Below are positions 43,583 to 52,294 of a stretch of DNA of 64,000 bases, in pieces. This stretch comes from Neobacillus paridis (GTDB taxonomy: Bacteria; Bacillota; Bacilli; Bacillales; Cytobacillaceae): the NCBI RefSeq assembly GCF_016765675.1, contig NZ_JAESWB010000165.1, forward strand, positions 26,373 through 90,372, in the 5' to 3' direction. The notes below the pieces were generated by a model. The model was given only the letters and a program-made list of their open reading frames with translations, had not been told where the DNA came from and ran no database searches. A program made the position numbers and the translations under genes. The stretch's first letter is position 1, and each line of letters begins with the position of its first letter.

Positions 43583-44673
43583 TGTCGTTCCGCCTTTCCT
43601 AAGAAGTCACCTGAAAGGGTATAAAGGCTTGTTTCCACCTTCAGTCCTCCACCAATTTCAGCCAAAGCTGATTGGCAGCAGTATTCACATATTAACTGAA
43701 AGAACTGGTAATTTCCGATCCCGATCATGATTTCAGCCACTTTTGCGGCTGTATTCGCCCGGACAATGTCCGGCAGAATGGTTTCTTTTACTCCTGCTTC
43801 TTTGGCAATTTGGGCAAGAAAGGAAAAATTTATATCAATCTTTCTCGCATGGACGTTCATTTTCCCTTGTGCAATTTTGGAAAACTTGCCAACCATTCCG
43901 ACCAGCGATACCTGCTTGATCCCTTGCTGCTTACATTCTTCAAGGGCAAATCCAACAACGTCACCCATTTCAATAAAAGCCACTTGCGGCAGGTAGGAAT
44001 ACTGTTTCATCGCATATTTTTCACTACGTCCTCCAGTCGTTAAGACGACATGCTCACAGCCTGCTTTTCTAGCTACCTTGATCGCCAAGGAAATACTTGC
44101 TGTATAGGCCTCTGCTGAAAAAGGGACGACGATTCCACGGGTCCCCAATATCGAGATACCGTCAATAATCCCCAATCTTCCATTAAGAGTTTTTTTGGCA
44201 ATTTCCTCGCCTTTTGGAACAGAAATCATAATCGATACACCGTTCCCCACACCATACTGCCGCAAGATCTCTCCCGCCACTGCTTCAATCATTTGTCTTG
44301 GGACGGGATTGATCGCCGCCTCTCCTACAGGAATTGGAAGACCTTCTTTCGTGACGCGGCCTACACCCTTGCCTCCATCTAAAGCAATTCTGTCATCTTT
44401 CCTCCAGGAAACGGTTGATTGAATGAGCGCACCATGTGTGGCATCAGGATCATCACCGCCATCCTTAATAATTCCTGCGGTTACTTGGCCCTTGGAAATG
44501 ACCATTTCCTCAATGGTGAATTTCACCTGGTTACCGGCAGGAATCAAAATCGTCACTTCTTCTTGGCTTTCCCCGGTAATCAAGGCGATTAAAGCTACCT
44601 TCGTCGCTGCGGTTGCACAGGCTCCCGTTGTATATCCAAATCTAAGTGGCTGGGTCTGTTGATCTAACATCAT
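43579..44673 (-). CDS. cbiD: Cobalt-precorrin-5B C1-methyltransferase
   Basis: SAM-dependent methylation at C1 in the anaerobic pathway. 364 residues with [18 protein letters not shown] near the start, [11 protein letters not shown] and [10 protein letters not shown], all typical. Overlaps cbiC by four bases. A second ATG follows the first directly and could serve as the start. Confidence 0.95.
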   Translation of the reverse strand: MMLDQQTQPLRFGYTTGACATAATKVALIALITGESQEEVTILIPAGNQVKFTIEEMVISKGQVTAGIIKDGGDDPDATHGALIQSTVSWRKDDRIALDGGKGVGRVTKEGLPIPVGEAAINPVPRQMIEAVAGEILRQYGVGNGVSIMISVPKGEEIAKKTLNGRLGIIDGISILGTRGIVVPFSAEAYTASISLAIKVARKAGCEHVVLTTGGRSEKYAMKQYSYLPQVAFIEMGDVVGFALEECKQQGIKQVSLVGMVGKFSKIAQGKMNVHARKIDINFSFLAQIAKEAGVKETILPDIVRANTAAKVAEIMIGIGNYQFFQLICEYCCQSALAEIGGGLKVETSLYTLSGDFLGKAERQ

Positions 44674-45323
44674 TCCACCCTTTCTGCCATAATGGCAATG
44701 GCATTTACGGCTGCTACAGCAACCGTACTCCCGCCTTTCCTCCCTTTATTGGTAATAAACGGAATATCTAATTTCATCAGCTCTTCCTTTGATTCTGTTG
44801 CCGAGACAAAGCCGACAGGAAACCCAATGATCAATCCCGGCTTTGGTGCCCCCTGTTTTATCAGACGGATTAATTCCAGCAAGGCAGTTGGGGCATTTCC
44901 GATTGCAAAAATACCACCTTCCGCTTCCTTTATCCCTTTTCGCATGGCGATAATGGATCTGGTAACATTTAAAGCACGTGCTTCCTTGACAACTTCTTCA
45001 TCGGTAATATATTCATGGATCGTACAGCCAAATTTTTCAATTCGGCGTTTGTTAATCCCGACACTTACCATCTTGATATCGGTAACAATTTTTTTCCCCG
45101 TTTTGATCGCATGGATCCCGGCCTGAATGGCATCGAGATGAAATCGTAAGCTTTTCCCCAGTTCAAAATCGGCTGAGGAATGAATGACCCTTTGAACGAT
45201 CGGGTATTGTTCCGCTGTATAGGAGTGACTGCCAATTTCCTCGTCAATTATTTCAAAGCTCCGGCCCTCAATTTTTTGTGGTTGAATGGTATATGGTTTA
45301 AACTCCGTTTTAAAATCAATCAT
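44670..45323 (-). CDS. cbiC: Cobalt-precorrin-8 methylmutase
   Basis: Moves the methyl group from C11 to C12, forming cobyrinate. 217 residues with VQRVIHSSADFE (the catalytic His lies in this segment), DIKMVSVGINKRR, IGNAPTALLELIRL and GFPVGFVSATESKEEL. Start overlaps the end of cbiJ by eight bases. Confidence 0.95.
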   Translation of the reverse strand: MIDFKTEFKPYTIQPQKIEGRSFEIIDEEIGSHSYTAEQYPIVQRVIHSSADFELGKSLRFHLDAIQAGIHAIKTGKKIVTDIKMVSVGINKRRIEKFGCTIHEYITDEEVVKEARALNVTRSIIAMRKGIKEAEGGIFAIGNAPTALLELIRLIKQGAPKPGLIIGFPVGFVSATESKEELMKLDIPFITNKGRKGGSTVAVAAVNAIAIMAERVE

Positions 45324-46095
45324 GGTTCCCTTCCCTTTCTACACCTTTTAAATGATGAATCACGTCTTCAAACGTCCAATATACGGTTCCATAATCGACA
45401 GTAGGGCGTTTGATGATGATCGCATCAATTCCCAGCTCCAAAGCAGCTGTCAGTTTCTCTTCTAAAGACCCGACTTTTCCGCTTTCTTTTGTAATCATCA
45501 CCGTTGTCTTATATAACGCAAACAAGGCTTTGTTAAATTCCTTCGTAAATGGTCCTTGCATCGCCACGATATTCTTCTGGGGAATGTGTAGCCTTTCACA
45601 TGTTTCCAAGTTCTCTTTTTGCGGAAGGAGACGGATTATCATTCTGACATCTGGCAATGGAAGAAGCTTATCGGCGAACACTGGAAGCGTCTTGCTTCCG
45701 GTTGTCAAAAATACCACCCCTTTTTTCCCTGCAGCAAGTTCTGCTGCTTCTTGATAACTATCGACATAGGAGATGGAGGGGTTGTTTATCCTTACTGATT
45801 CCCGCTCAAAGCGGATATAAGGAATCCCACAATGCTTGGCAGCCGCAATCGCATTTATACTGGCTTCATCCGCAAAGGGATGACTGGCATCGACAATGGC
45901 GGTGATCTGATTTTGGGCAATAATATCTTTCATTTTCTCCGCCGTTAACCTGCCAACCCGTACGGAAATTTCAGCATCGCGCCATTCTTTTGCCGCATTG
46001 GGCGATACCACCGTTGCGATTTGGGAAAAGCCTCTTGCTTTTATTTGGAGACCCAGATCCCGAGCATCACTTGTACCGGCAATCAGTAGAATCAT
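45316..46095 (-). CDS. cbiJ: Cobalt-precorrin-6A reductase
   Basis: NADH-dependent reduction of cobalt-precorrin-6A. 259 residues with LLIAGTSDARDLGLQI, VDASHPFADEASINAI, PYIRFERE and QGPFTKEFNKALF, the CbiJ/CobK motifs. It follows cbiX by 8 bases. Confidence 0.94.
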   Translation of the reverse strand: MILLIAGTSDARDLGLQIKARGFSQIATVVSPNAAKEWRDAEISVRVGRLTAEKMKDIIAQNQITAIVDASHPFADEASINAIAAAKHCGIPYIRFERESVRINNPSISYVDSYQEAAELAAGKKGVVFLTTGSKTLPVFADKLLPLPDVRMIIRLLPQKENLETCERLHIPQKNIVAMQGPFTKEFNKALFALYKTTVMITKESGKVGSLEEKLTAALELGIDAIIIKRPTVDYGTVYWTFEDVIHHLKGVEREGNHD

Positions 46096-46103
46096 CGGTT
46101 GCC

Positions 46104-47066
46104 TCAGATGCCTTTTTGACCATCATGTCCATCGTGATGTTGGCTTTCGCCATGTTGACAATGATCATGGCAGTGATGATCGTCCCTGTCATGATGGTTT
46201 TCAGTGTTATGGTGGTGATCATGATGGTGTCCTGGTTCATGATGATGATGGTGGTGCCCCGTATGCTTGCTTGCTTCAAAACGATATTGACAGGTATCAC
46301 AATTCATTCTGACATCTTCCTTAAGTGCCTCATTGATTCGTTCTTTTAAAATAACTTCCAAGTTTGGATGAAAGCCAAAAAAACCCGCAAGTTTAAACTG
46401 ACAATCAGGATATTTTATTTTTAATTGCTCTACCATTCTTTCAAGTTCCTTGATTAATACCCCCGTAAATAAGAAGTAGGGAAGAATGATAATCTTTTTG
46501 GCTTCAAGCTTTATTAAGCGGTTAATTCCCTCTTCTACTGACGGATCTGTCACGGCAAAAAAGGCGGTTTCAACCCATTTATAATCGAGCTGTTCCCATA
46601 ATAATCGGGAAATTTTGTATAAATCACTATTGGCATCAGGATCACTTCCGCCTCTGCCAACGACAAGCACAGCGGCTTTGGGATCTGGATTTCTTAGTTC
46701 CTCACCACACTCCTCAAGCCGTGTCTGACATATTTCGAGCGCAGCCGGATGGATTCCAATCGGTCTGCCGTAGCTAAAATGAATATTAGGATATTTCTTT
46801 TTTGCCTGATCAATGGCATTTGGAATATGGATTTTCGAATGACTGGCCTGCAGCAGCATGATGGGAATCAGCGCAACTTCTTCCGCTCCCTTGGCCACGC
46901 AATTTGCAATGCCTTGGTCAATCCCTGGTGCCTCAAGCTCCAAAAAACAGAGTTCCAGCAGAAGTGCCGGATCTAATGAATGGTTCAAATTATGTATAAC
47001 TCGGCGGACTTGATCATTTGCCTCTTGGTCGCGGCTTCCGTGGGCCACCATTAAAACAGCTTTCAC
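46104..47066 (-). CDS. cbiX: Sirohydrochlorin cobaltochelatase CbiX with Fe-S motif and His-rich tail
   Basis: Inserts Co2+ into sirohydrochlorin to start the anaerobic pathway. The two-fold CbiX domain covers residues 1-245: VAHGSRDQEAND with a metal-binding His at 9, and a second half from VLVVGRGGSDPDANSD. Then comes MNCDTCQ (Met254, Cys256, Cys259), the MxCxxC motif that binds an Fe-S cluster in B. megaterium CbiX. Residues 268-314 hold 23 His and two more Cys, a probable metal reservoir or chaperone segment. 320 residues in total. Second gene of the operon. Confidence 0.95.
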   Translation of the reverse strand: MKAVLMVAHGSRDQEANDQVRRVIHNLNHSLDPALLLELCFLELEAPGIDQGIANCVAKGAEEVALIPIMLLQASHSKIHIPNAIDQAKKKYPNIHFSYGRPIGIHPAALEICQTRLEECGEELRNPDPKAAVLVVGRGGSDPDANSDLYKISRLLWEQLDYKWVETAFFAVTDPSVEEGINRLIKLEAKKIIILPYFLFTGVLIKELERMVEQLKIKYPDCQFKLAGFFGFHPNLEVILKERINEALKEDVRMNCDTCQYRFEASKHTGHHHHHHEPGHHHDHHHNTENHHDRDDHHCHDHCQHGESQHHDGHDGQKGI

Positions 47067-47108
47067 GATAATTCCTCCCCAAAATAACTTTCTTTGTGAC
47101 CACTTTAC

Positions 47109-47951
47109 TTAATCGGCTTGTCCTTGATGAAGTGCCCATGGTTCATGTTCAGATTTCAGTCTTTCATGTTTAACTAGAGCTTGCTCCGCATCAGTTAGGG
47201 AGTATTTTTTTTCATAACCTCTTGGGGTAATCATCTTGTTATCATGAACAAAGGTTGCAGAGTTTCCAATAATGACGGTGGTAAGCATGCCAATTTCATG
47301 GTCCAGCATTTCCTTTAAATTGGTGATCACAATTTGTTGCTTTTGCCGATAAGCACTTTTCACCAATCCCACTGGTGTATCAGGTGATTTATATTTTAAT
47401 AGAATTCTTTGTGCCTCTTCGATTTGACGTGTCCTTTTCCCGCTTTTGGGATTATAAAGCGCAATAACAAAATCGGACATTGCCGCGGCCTCTAAACGTT
47501 TTTCAATGATCTCCCACGGGGTTAAGTGATCGCTTAAACTTACGGTGCAGGAATCATGCATGATCGGGGCTCCCAATAAGGACGCACTTGAGTGAATCGC
47601 GGAAACACCTGGAATAATTTCTACTTCAACTCCTGTCTTGCCAGACCACCCTTGCTGGGTCAGCACCTCATATACCAGACCGGCCATTCCATACACACCG
47701 GCATCACCACTTGAAACCACAGCTACCTTTTTCCCGGTTTTGGCCAACTTGACAGCTTCTTGTGCCCGTTCCACTTCCTCCGACATTCCCGTACTGACGA
47801 TTTCCTGTGTGGTAATTAAGTCTTTAATAAGGTTCACATAGGTTTTATAACCAACGATGAAATCACTCTCTCTTACGGCATCTATCGCTCGTTTTGTCAA
47901 ATGCTCCATACTTCCCGGACCGCAGCCAATCACAAATAATTTTCCCTTCAT
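47109..47951 (-). CDS. cbiH: Cobalt-precorrin-3 C17-methyltransferase (ring contraction)
   Basis: Methylates C17 and drives ring contraction. Contains FVIGCGPGSMEHLTKRAIDA, VSSGDAGVYGMAGLVYEV, PGVSAIHSSASLLGAPIMHD and ALYNPKSGKRTRQI. I chose ATG 47951 (280 residues), 7 bases after GGAGG; ATG 47954 is next to it and a longer frame begins at 47978. It is the first gene of the operon. It is the short form: the C-terminal extension of B. megaterium CbiH60 is absent. Confidence 0.94.
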   Translation of the reverse strand: MKGKLFVIGCGPGSMEHLTKRAIDAVRESDFIVGYKTYVNLIKDLITTQEIVSTGMSEEVERAQEAVKLAKTGKKVAVVSSGDAGVYGMAGLVYEVLTQQGWSGKTGVEVEIIPGVSAIHSSASLLGAPIMHDSCTVSLSDHLTPWEIIEKRLEAAAMSDFVIALYNPKSGKRTRQIEEAQRILLKYKSPDTPVGLVKSAYRQKQQIVITNLKEMLDHEIGMLTTVIIGNSATFVHDNKMITPRGYEKKYSLTDAEQALVKHERLKSEHEPWALHQGQAD

Positions 47952-47981
47952 CATTTCCCCTCCATCTTTTCCTTTCAATAC

Positions 47982-48020
47982 AAAAAAGCCTTAGTCCATC
48001 GGAGGTGGCTAAGGCTTTTT
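47982..48020 (-). terminator. Terminator of the cbi-operon cobalamin riboswitch
   Basis: Minus-strand AAAAAGCCTTAG and CTAAGGCTTTTTT arms around a short loop, between the aptamer and cbiH. It is the likely expression platform. Confidence 0.85.
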
Positions 48021-48091
48021 AACAGTAGCGAATGATACACGTCTTTAACTGCAACGCTATCACTATTCTTCCCTCCGAAGAACAAGATACA

Positions 48092-48249
48092 ACGTAAAAG
48101 CAGGTTTCCTGGCTTCGCTTCATCCTACTCTTGTCCCTTCCCGGTTTTCCAGTGGAATTCTACAATTTCGTTTGCGTTACAGTAGCGGGGGCTGCATCGG
48201 TTTCTAACCGATTTCCCTTTTATCTCCTTAAAACGGAGCACTTTTACGT
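48092..48249 (-). ncRNA. Cobalamin riboswitch upstream of the cbi/cob operon
   Basis: Minus-strand aptamer bounded by P1 arms ACGTAAAAG and CTTTTACGT. Inside are AAAGGGAA, the near-invariant B12-box segment GCAGCCCCCGCTACTGT, CCACTGG, GGGAAGG and AAGCCAGGAAACCTGC in the right order. A terminator follows. Binding of adenosylcobalamin should stop transcription of the B12 operon. Confidence 0.95.
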
Positions 48250-48275
48250 ATTACCTATTCACTTTTTTAAAGGTC

Positions 48276-48303
48276 AGTATCATTAAACAGCAACATTTGA
48301 CAA
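48276..48303 (-). promoter_or_regulatory. Possible promoter of the cbi/cob operon
   Basis: Minus-strand TTGTCA (48298-48303), 16-base spacer, GATACT (48276-48281), located about 27 bases before the aptamer. Match is moderate; other nearby hexamers could serve. Confidence 0.35.
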
Positions 48304-48404
48304 TTAACAAGTGAACAATTTTTGTCAAAAAATTCACAACTGGCTAGAACTTAGATATGACTTGTTATCGAGGGATTTTTGAACTTTCTGTCACAAATAT
48401 TCCA

Positions 48405-48434
48405 TGGACAACTCGAAAAACACAAGGCTATACT
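48405..48434 (+). promoter_or_regulatory. Promoter of cbiMNQO
   Basis: TGGACA (48405-48410), 18-base spacer, TATACT (48429-48434), about 24 bases upstream of the plus-strand aptamer. Confidence 0.6.
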
Positions 48435-48457
48435 TAGTGATAACAATTTAATCATGG

Positions 48458-48634
48458 GAAAACGGGTGTTGATTAATTAATCAACGTAAAAGGGAAGCTG
48501 GTTAAATTCCAGCACGGTTCCCGCCACTGTAATTTGGAGCAGTCCGCAAGAAGGCCACTTAGTCAATTTAAAACCTTGACTAGGGAAGGCGCGGTTCTGC
48601 GATGACAATGAGTCAGGAAACCTGCCTGTTTTTC
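48458..48634 (+). ncRNA. Cobalamin riboswitch upstream of cbiMNQO
   Basis: Plus-strand aptamer with P1 arms GAAAACGGG and CCTGTTTTTC. It contains a TTGATTAATTAATCAA hairpin, AAAAGGGAAGCTGG, the conserved CGGTTCCCGCCACTGTAA, GAGCAGTCCG, GCCACTT, TAGGGAAGG, and GATGACAATGAGTCAGGAAA before CCTGCC. A strong terminator follows. It should repress cobalt uptake when B12 is plentiful. Confidence 0.95.
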
Positions 48635-48684
48635 AAGTTTTAACTGCCTACGGGATATAGGTATGTTCAAAATGTCACAAAGCC

Positions 48685-48726
48685 AAAGCATTCTGAACTA
48701 ACCTAACGTTCAGAATGCTTTTTTTT
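48685..48726 (+). terminator. Terminator of the cbiMNQO riboswitch
   Basis: AAAGCATTCTGAAC and GTTCAGAATGCTTT pair perfectly around a 9-base loop and are followed by a T-run, directly before the cbiM ribosome-binding site. Confidence 0.92.
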
Positions 48727-48748
48727 ACAATTTAAAGGAGTGAGAGAA

Positions 48749-49519
48749 GTGAAGAAAAAACCTTTTCGGAGGACTGTCCCCATTTTAGTATTAGCGGCTA
48801 CGATCTATTTTTGGCTTAATTCGTATCAATCGGCTTATGCCATGCATATTGCTGAAGGATTTCTGCCATTGAAGTGGGTGATCATCTGGTGGGCTATTTA
48901 CCTTCCTTTCCTTTTTGCCGGAATGAAAAAAATTCACAAGCTTGTTGCCGATGCACCTGAAGTGAAAATGATGCTAGGTCTGTCCGGCGCCTTTGTCTTT
49001 GTGCTCTCGGCCTTAAAATTGCCCTCTGTTACCGGGAGCAGCTCCCATCCGACAGGAACGGGTTTAGGCACAGCCTTATTCGGTCCCATTGTCATGAGCG
49101 TACTTGGATTCATTGTTCTGTTATTTCAAGCTCTTCTGCTTGCTCATGGAGGGTTAACAACGCTCGGTGCAAACGGGTTCTCTATGGCGGTTGCCGGTCC
49201 GTTTGTTGCCTATTGGATCATACAGCTAGGAAAACGTCTCGGCCTGTCTTTCCGTGTCTCTCTTTTTACGGGAGCCTTGTTAGGTGATTTGGCTACTTAT
49301 TCTGTTACTTCGTTCCAATTGGCATTAGCCTTTCCTGCGGCAACGGGTGGAGTGGCAGCGTCTTTTTTGAAATTCTCCAGCATTTTCTTAGTTACACAGC
49401 TGCCGCTTGCTATAAGTGAAGCTATCTTGACGGTCATCGTGATGAATTTACTATTTAAATACAATACTCAAGTATTAAAACTATTAAAAGTTCCTTTCAG
49501 AGAGGAAGCTAACCTATGA
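48749..49519 (+). CDS. cbiM: Cobalt ECF transporter S component CbiM
   Basis: Substrate-binding membrane subunit of the cobalt ECF importer. The sequence [15 protein letters not shown] holds the conserved Met-His-Ile-Ala-Glu-Gly N-terminus after signal cleavage, which is the metal-binding part of this family. Several transmembrane segments follow, with [17 protein letters not shown] and [24 protein letters not shown] chose GTG 48749, 8 bases after AAAGGAG; GTG 48740 overlaps that site. First gene of the riboswitch-controlled cbiMNQO operon. Confidence 0.95.
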   Translation: MKKKPFRRTVPILVLAATIYFWLNSYQSAYAMHIAEGFLPLKWVIIWWAIYLPFLFAGMKKIHKLVADAPEVKMMLGLSGAFVFVLSALKLPSVTGSSSHPTGTGLGTALFGPIVMSVLGFIVLLFQALLLAHGGLTTLGANGFSMAVAGPFVAYWIIQLGKRLGLSFRVSLFTGALLGDLATYSVTSFQLALAFPAATGGVAASFLKFSSIFLVTQLPLAISEAILTVIVMNLLFKYNTQVLKLLKVPFREEANL

Positions 49520-49800
49520 AAAATAATGCGTTTTTAATTCTTGTTTTTATCTTCATTACTGCTATTCCGTTTTTCATCCATGGTCAAGCGGATTTTTCCG
49601 GGACGGATGGACGAGCAACCGATATTGTCCATTCTCTGAAGCCAAATTATAAACCGTGGGTCAATTACCTTTGGGCCCCGGCAAGCAGTGAAGTTGAAAG
49701 TTTCTTATTTGCCGGTCAAGCTGCTATAGGTGCCGGTGCCATCGGTTTTATTATCGGGACCTATCGAGAGCGCAAAATTCATGACAAGGATATGAAGTGA
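49516..49800 (+). CDS. cbiN: Cobalt ECF transporter auxiliary protein CbiN
   Basis: Two-helix accessory subunit of 94 residues: an N-terminal hydrophobic segment, an extracytoplasmic loop with [13 protein letters not shown] and [20 protein letters not shown], and a second helix [13 protein letters not shown]. CbiN is needed together with CbiM for cobalt loading. Four-base overlap with cbiM. Confidence 0.94.
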   Translation: MKNNAFLILVFIFITAIPFFIHGQADFSGTDGRATDIVHSLKPNYKPWVNYLWAPASSEVESFLFAGQAAIGAGAIGFIIGTYRERKIHDKDMK

Positions 49801-49809
49801 TATATAGCG

Positions 49810-50580
49810 ATGTTGTTAATTGACCAGTACGCCTACCATAACCGTTTCAGCGATATTCACGCCTTTGACAAAGTTACTTTTTCGCTGTTTATGCTTTTGT
49901 TCTCTTTATTCGCAAGAGACATGAAGGTAAGTTTCACAGTTTTTCTGATTTCGAGTATCATGATCCTTCTGGCAAGGATTCCTATAAAATATTACATAAA
50001 ATTATTAGTTCTTCCGATTACTTTTATTCTCTTGGGATTAATTCCTCTAATGGTTAATTTCTCCCTGAATGCGATACCCGGCAGCGAAATTATTTTTGAT
50101 ATTTCAATGGGGAAACTGTTCATCTATGTAGATATGTCGAGTGTAAGGGCAGCCTTTCAACTATTTATGGTTTCTATTGGCAGCATTAGTTGTTTATACC
50201 TGCTCATTTTAACCACGCCACTCGTGGAAATTCTATATTTATTAAAAAAGTGGCGGATCTCTCCGCTTTTCATTGAAATGATTGCGATCACTTACCGTTT
50301 TTTATTTACACTAATTGAAACGGCTGCGGAAATTTACCATTCGCAGTCTTCCAGGCTGGGGTATACTTCGTTTAGAACTGGCTTAACCTCTTTGGGATAC
50401 TTAACGACTGCCTTATTTTTAAAAAGCTTTCAGAAAGCGGCTAAGCTACATCAAGCTGTCGAATCCCGTGGCGGATATGGAGAGTTTATCGGCAGTGAAA
50501 GAGAGTACAGCCTTTCCTTACTAAATTTGGGTGTTTTTATGATTGTCCTGTTATTGCTCGTTTTGCTATTCACCTTTTAA
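49810..50580 (+). CDS. cbiQ: Cobalt ECF transporter T component CbiQ
   Basis: Membrane coupling subunit of 256 residues linking the CbiM/N pair to the ATPase. Several hydrophobic segments and a C-terminal cytoplasmic helix with FLKSFQKAAKLHQAVESRGG, close to the Ala-Arg-Gly signature helices of ECF T proteins. The ATG has only a weak ribosome-binding site and lies 9 bases after cbiN, suggesting coupled translation. Confidence 0.92.
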   Translation: MLLIDQYAYHNRFSDIHAFDKVTFSLFMLLFSLFARDMKVSFTVFLISSIMILLARIPIKYYIKLLVLPITFILLGLIPLMVNFSLNAIPGSEIIFDISMGKLFIYVDMSSVRAAFQLFMVSIGSISCLYLLILTTPLVEILYLLKKWRISPLFIEMIAITYRFLFTLIETAAEIYHSQSSRLGYTSFRTGLTSLGYLTTALFLKSFQKAAKLHQAVESRGGYGEFIGSEREYSLSLLNLGVFMIVLLLLVLLFTF

Positions 50581-50595
50581 GGAGGAACCCCTTAT

Positions 50596-51459
50596 ATGAC
50601 AACACCTATTATCACAACTAACAATCTTATTTATCGTTATGGGGATGGTACGGAAGCATTAAAGGGGATTTCCCTCACCTTAAACCAAGGAAAAAAAATA
50701 GCCATCCTCGGGAACAATGGAGCAGGAAAATCCACTTTCTTTTTACATTTGAACGGAATTCTTAAGCCTTTATCAGGGTCAATTACCTTTAAAGGGGAGA
50801 GGATCCAGTATACGAAGAAGTATTTACAGGCGCTAAGACAAAAGGTAGGAATCATTTTTCAAAATCCGGATGAGCTATTATTTTCTCCAACTGTATTTGA
50901 AGATATCTCCTATGGGCCGCGAAATTTGGGACTGACCAAAGATGCCATCGAACGCTTGGTTCACTGGGCGATGAAAGAAACTGGAACTTTAGAACTGCAA
51001 AAAAAAGCCACTCATTCCTTAAGTATTGGCCAAAAAAAGCGTGTTTCCATTGCCTGTGTGCTTTCCATGGACCCCGAACTCCTAATCTTGGATGAACCAA
51101 CTGCCGGTCTGGACAGCTATTATGCGAAAAAGATTATTAATCTTTTAAATCAAATTAACCGTGATGGAAAAACCATTGTCCTCTCGACCCATGATATCAA
51201 TTTTGCTTTCGAATGGGCGGATGAGATTATTATCTTACATGATGGCAAAGTTCTTGGAAATGGGGGAAGGGAGGAAATATTTCTCCAGAAAGACCTTTTT
51301 CAAAAGGCAAACCTAGAGCGGCCGATGATTCTCGACCTTTATCAATTTCTTATTGACAATGATTACTTTCCTACACAAAAACAAATCCCGCGGACAAAAG
51401 AAGATCTTTTGAAGCTGTTGTCAATCAGTACAAGTCGTATCTTGAAGAATGGTCAATAA
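50596..51459 (+). CDS. cbiO: Cobalt ECF transporter ATPase CbiO
   Basis: ABC ATPase of 287 residues energising cobalt uptake. Walker A GNNGAGKST (39-47), Q-loop FQNPDELLFSPTVFEDISYGP typical of ECF ATPases, signature LSIGQKKRVSIA, Walker B LLILDEPTAGLD and switch STHD. GGAGG precedes the ATG. Last gene of the operon. Confidence 0.96.
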   Translation: MTTPIITTNNLIYRYGDGTEALKGISLTLNQGKKIAILGNNGAGKSTFFLHLNGILKPLSGSITFKGERIQYTKKYLQALRQKVGIIFQNPDELLFSPTVFEDISYGPRNLGLTKDAIERLVHWAMKETGTLELQKKATHSLSIGQKKRVSIACVLSMDPELLILDEPTAGLDSYYAKKIINLLNQINRDGKTIVLSTHDINFAFEWADEIIILHDGKVLGNGGREEIFLQKDLFQKANLERPMILDLYQFLIDNDYFPTQKQIPRTKEDLLKLLSISTSRILKNGQ

Positions 51460-51523
51460 TCACAAAATACCCACCCCTCATAAAATAATCTAAACCAACT
51501 TTTGCTGTTCAGTTTATAAAAGG

Positions 51524-51565
51524 AACAACCCCCTCTATCCAGGCGTATTATCGGAGGGGGCTGTT
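51524..51565. terminator. Hairpin between convergent cbiO and sirC
   Basis: AACAACCCCCTC (51524-51535) pairs with GAGGGGGCTGTT (51554-51565), 12 bp with one wobble. T-rich sequence follows on both strands, so it may end both transcripts. Confidence 0.65.
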
Positions 51566-51649
51566 ATTCATTAGAAATGATTCTAAATAAAATTTTAATA
51601 AACAATTCGCATTACCCAAGGTTCATTTTGACAATGACTTCTACACTCT

Positions 51650-52267
51650 TCAGCTAGTTTTCTCCAGTGATTGAATCCGCCTTAGCATCTCATTTCTCAA
51701 TGGTTCTTCTGTCCGATAGCGGTCATTAAGAACCTCTTCCAAAAGCTCATTTTTTTGCTCAAACGGAATTGCCATCTTTTTTAATTTGCTCCTGCATTGC
51801 GAAAGGAACCTAATGTATGTTTCCCATGACCTGTCAAATTGCTGTTCTAAATCTAGTTTTATTTTTCTTGTCAATTTGGGACTCGCCCCATTGGTTGTGA
51901 CGGCAATTTGCAGTTGCCCCCGCCGAAGAGTTGATGGGAAAATTACATTTCCTTCCTCCGCAGGGTCAACCACACATACTAACTGATTCGGGGAAAGCTG
52001 TTTCGACAATATCCTATTTATTTTTGGATCATTAGTTGCCAAGATAACGAAAAATGCATCACTAAAGTCAGTTGGTTTGGCTTCTCGATGGATTAAGGTG
52101 TAGCCCTTTTCTTCGGATAATATTAGGACATCGTTACAAAAGTCGGGTGCAATAAAAGTGATCTCCGGTTCCTCCGCCTCCAGATTCCTTGCCTTCCTGG
52201 CAGCAATCTTTCCTCCGCCTGCGATGACGATTTTTTTCTTTGTTAAATTGATGAATAACGGTAACAT
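51650..52267 (-). CDS. sirC: Precorrin-2 dehydrogenase (SirC)
   Basis: NAD-dependent oxidation of precorrin-2 to sirohydrochlorin, feeding siroheme and B12. Rossmann N-terminus MLPLFINLTKKKIVIAGGGKIAARKARNLE, then FFVILATNDPKINR and GNVIFPSTLRRGQLQIAVTTNGASPKLTRKI, as in CysG N-terminal domains. I chose ATG 52267 (205 residues) after AAGAGGTG; a longer frame from 52288 has no better site. It lies 27 bases after ptsI, so it may be read as the tail of the sugar transcript. It supplies CbiX's substrate. Confidence 0.93.
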   Translation of the reverse strand: MLPLFINLTKKKIVIAGGGKIAARKARNLEAEEPEITFIAPDFCNDVLILSEEKGYTLIHREAKPTDFSDAFFVILATNDPKINRILSKQLSPNQLVCVVDPAEEGNVIFPSTLRRGQLQIAVTTNGASPKLTRKIKLDLEQQFDRSWETYIRFLSQCRSKLKKMAIPFEQKNELLEEVLNDRYRTEEPLRNEMLRRIQSLEKTS

Positions 52268-52294
52268 ACTAACACCTCTTACAACCATTCTTAC

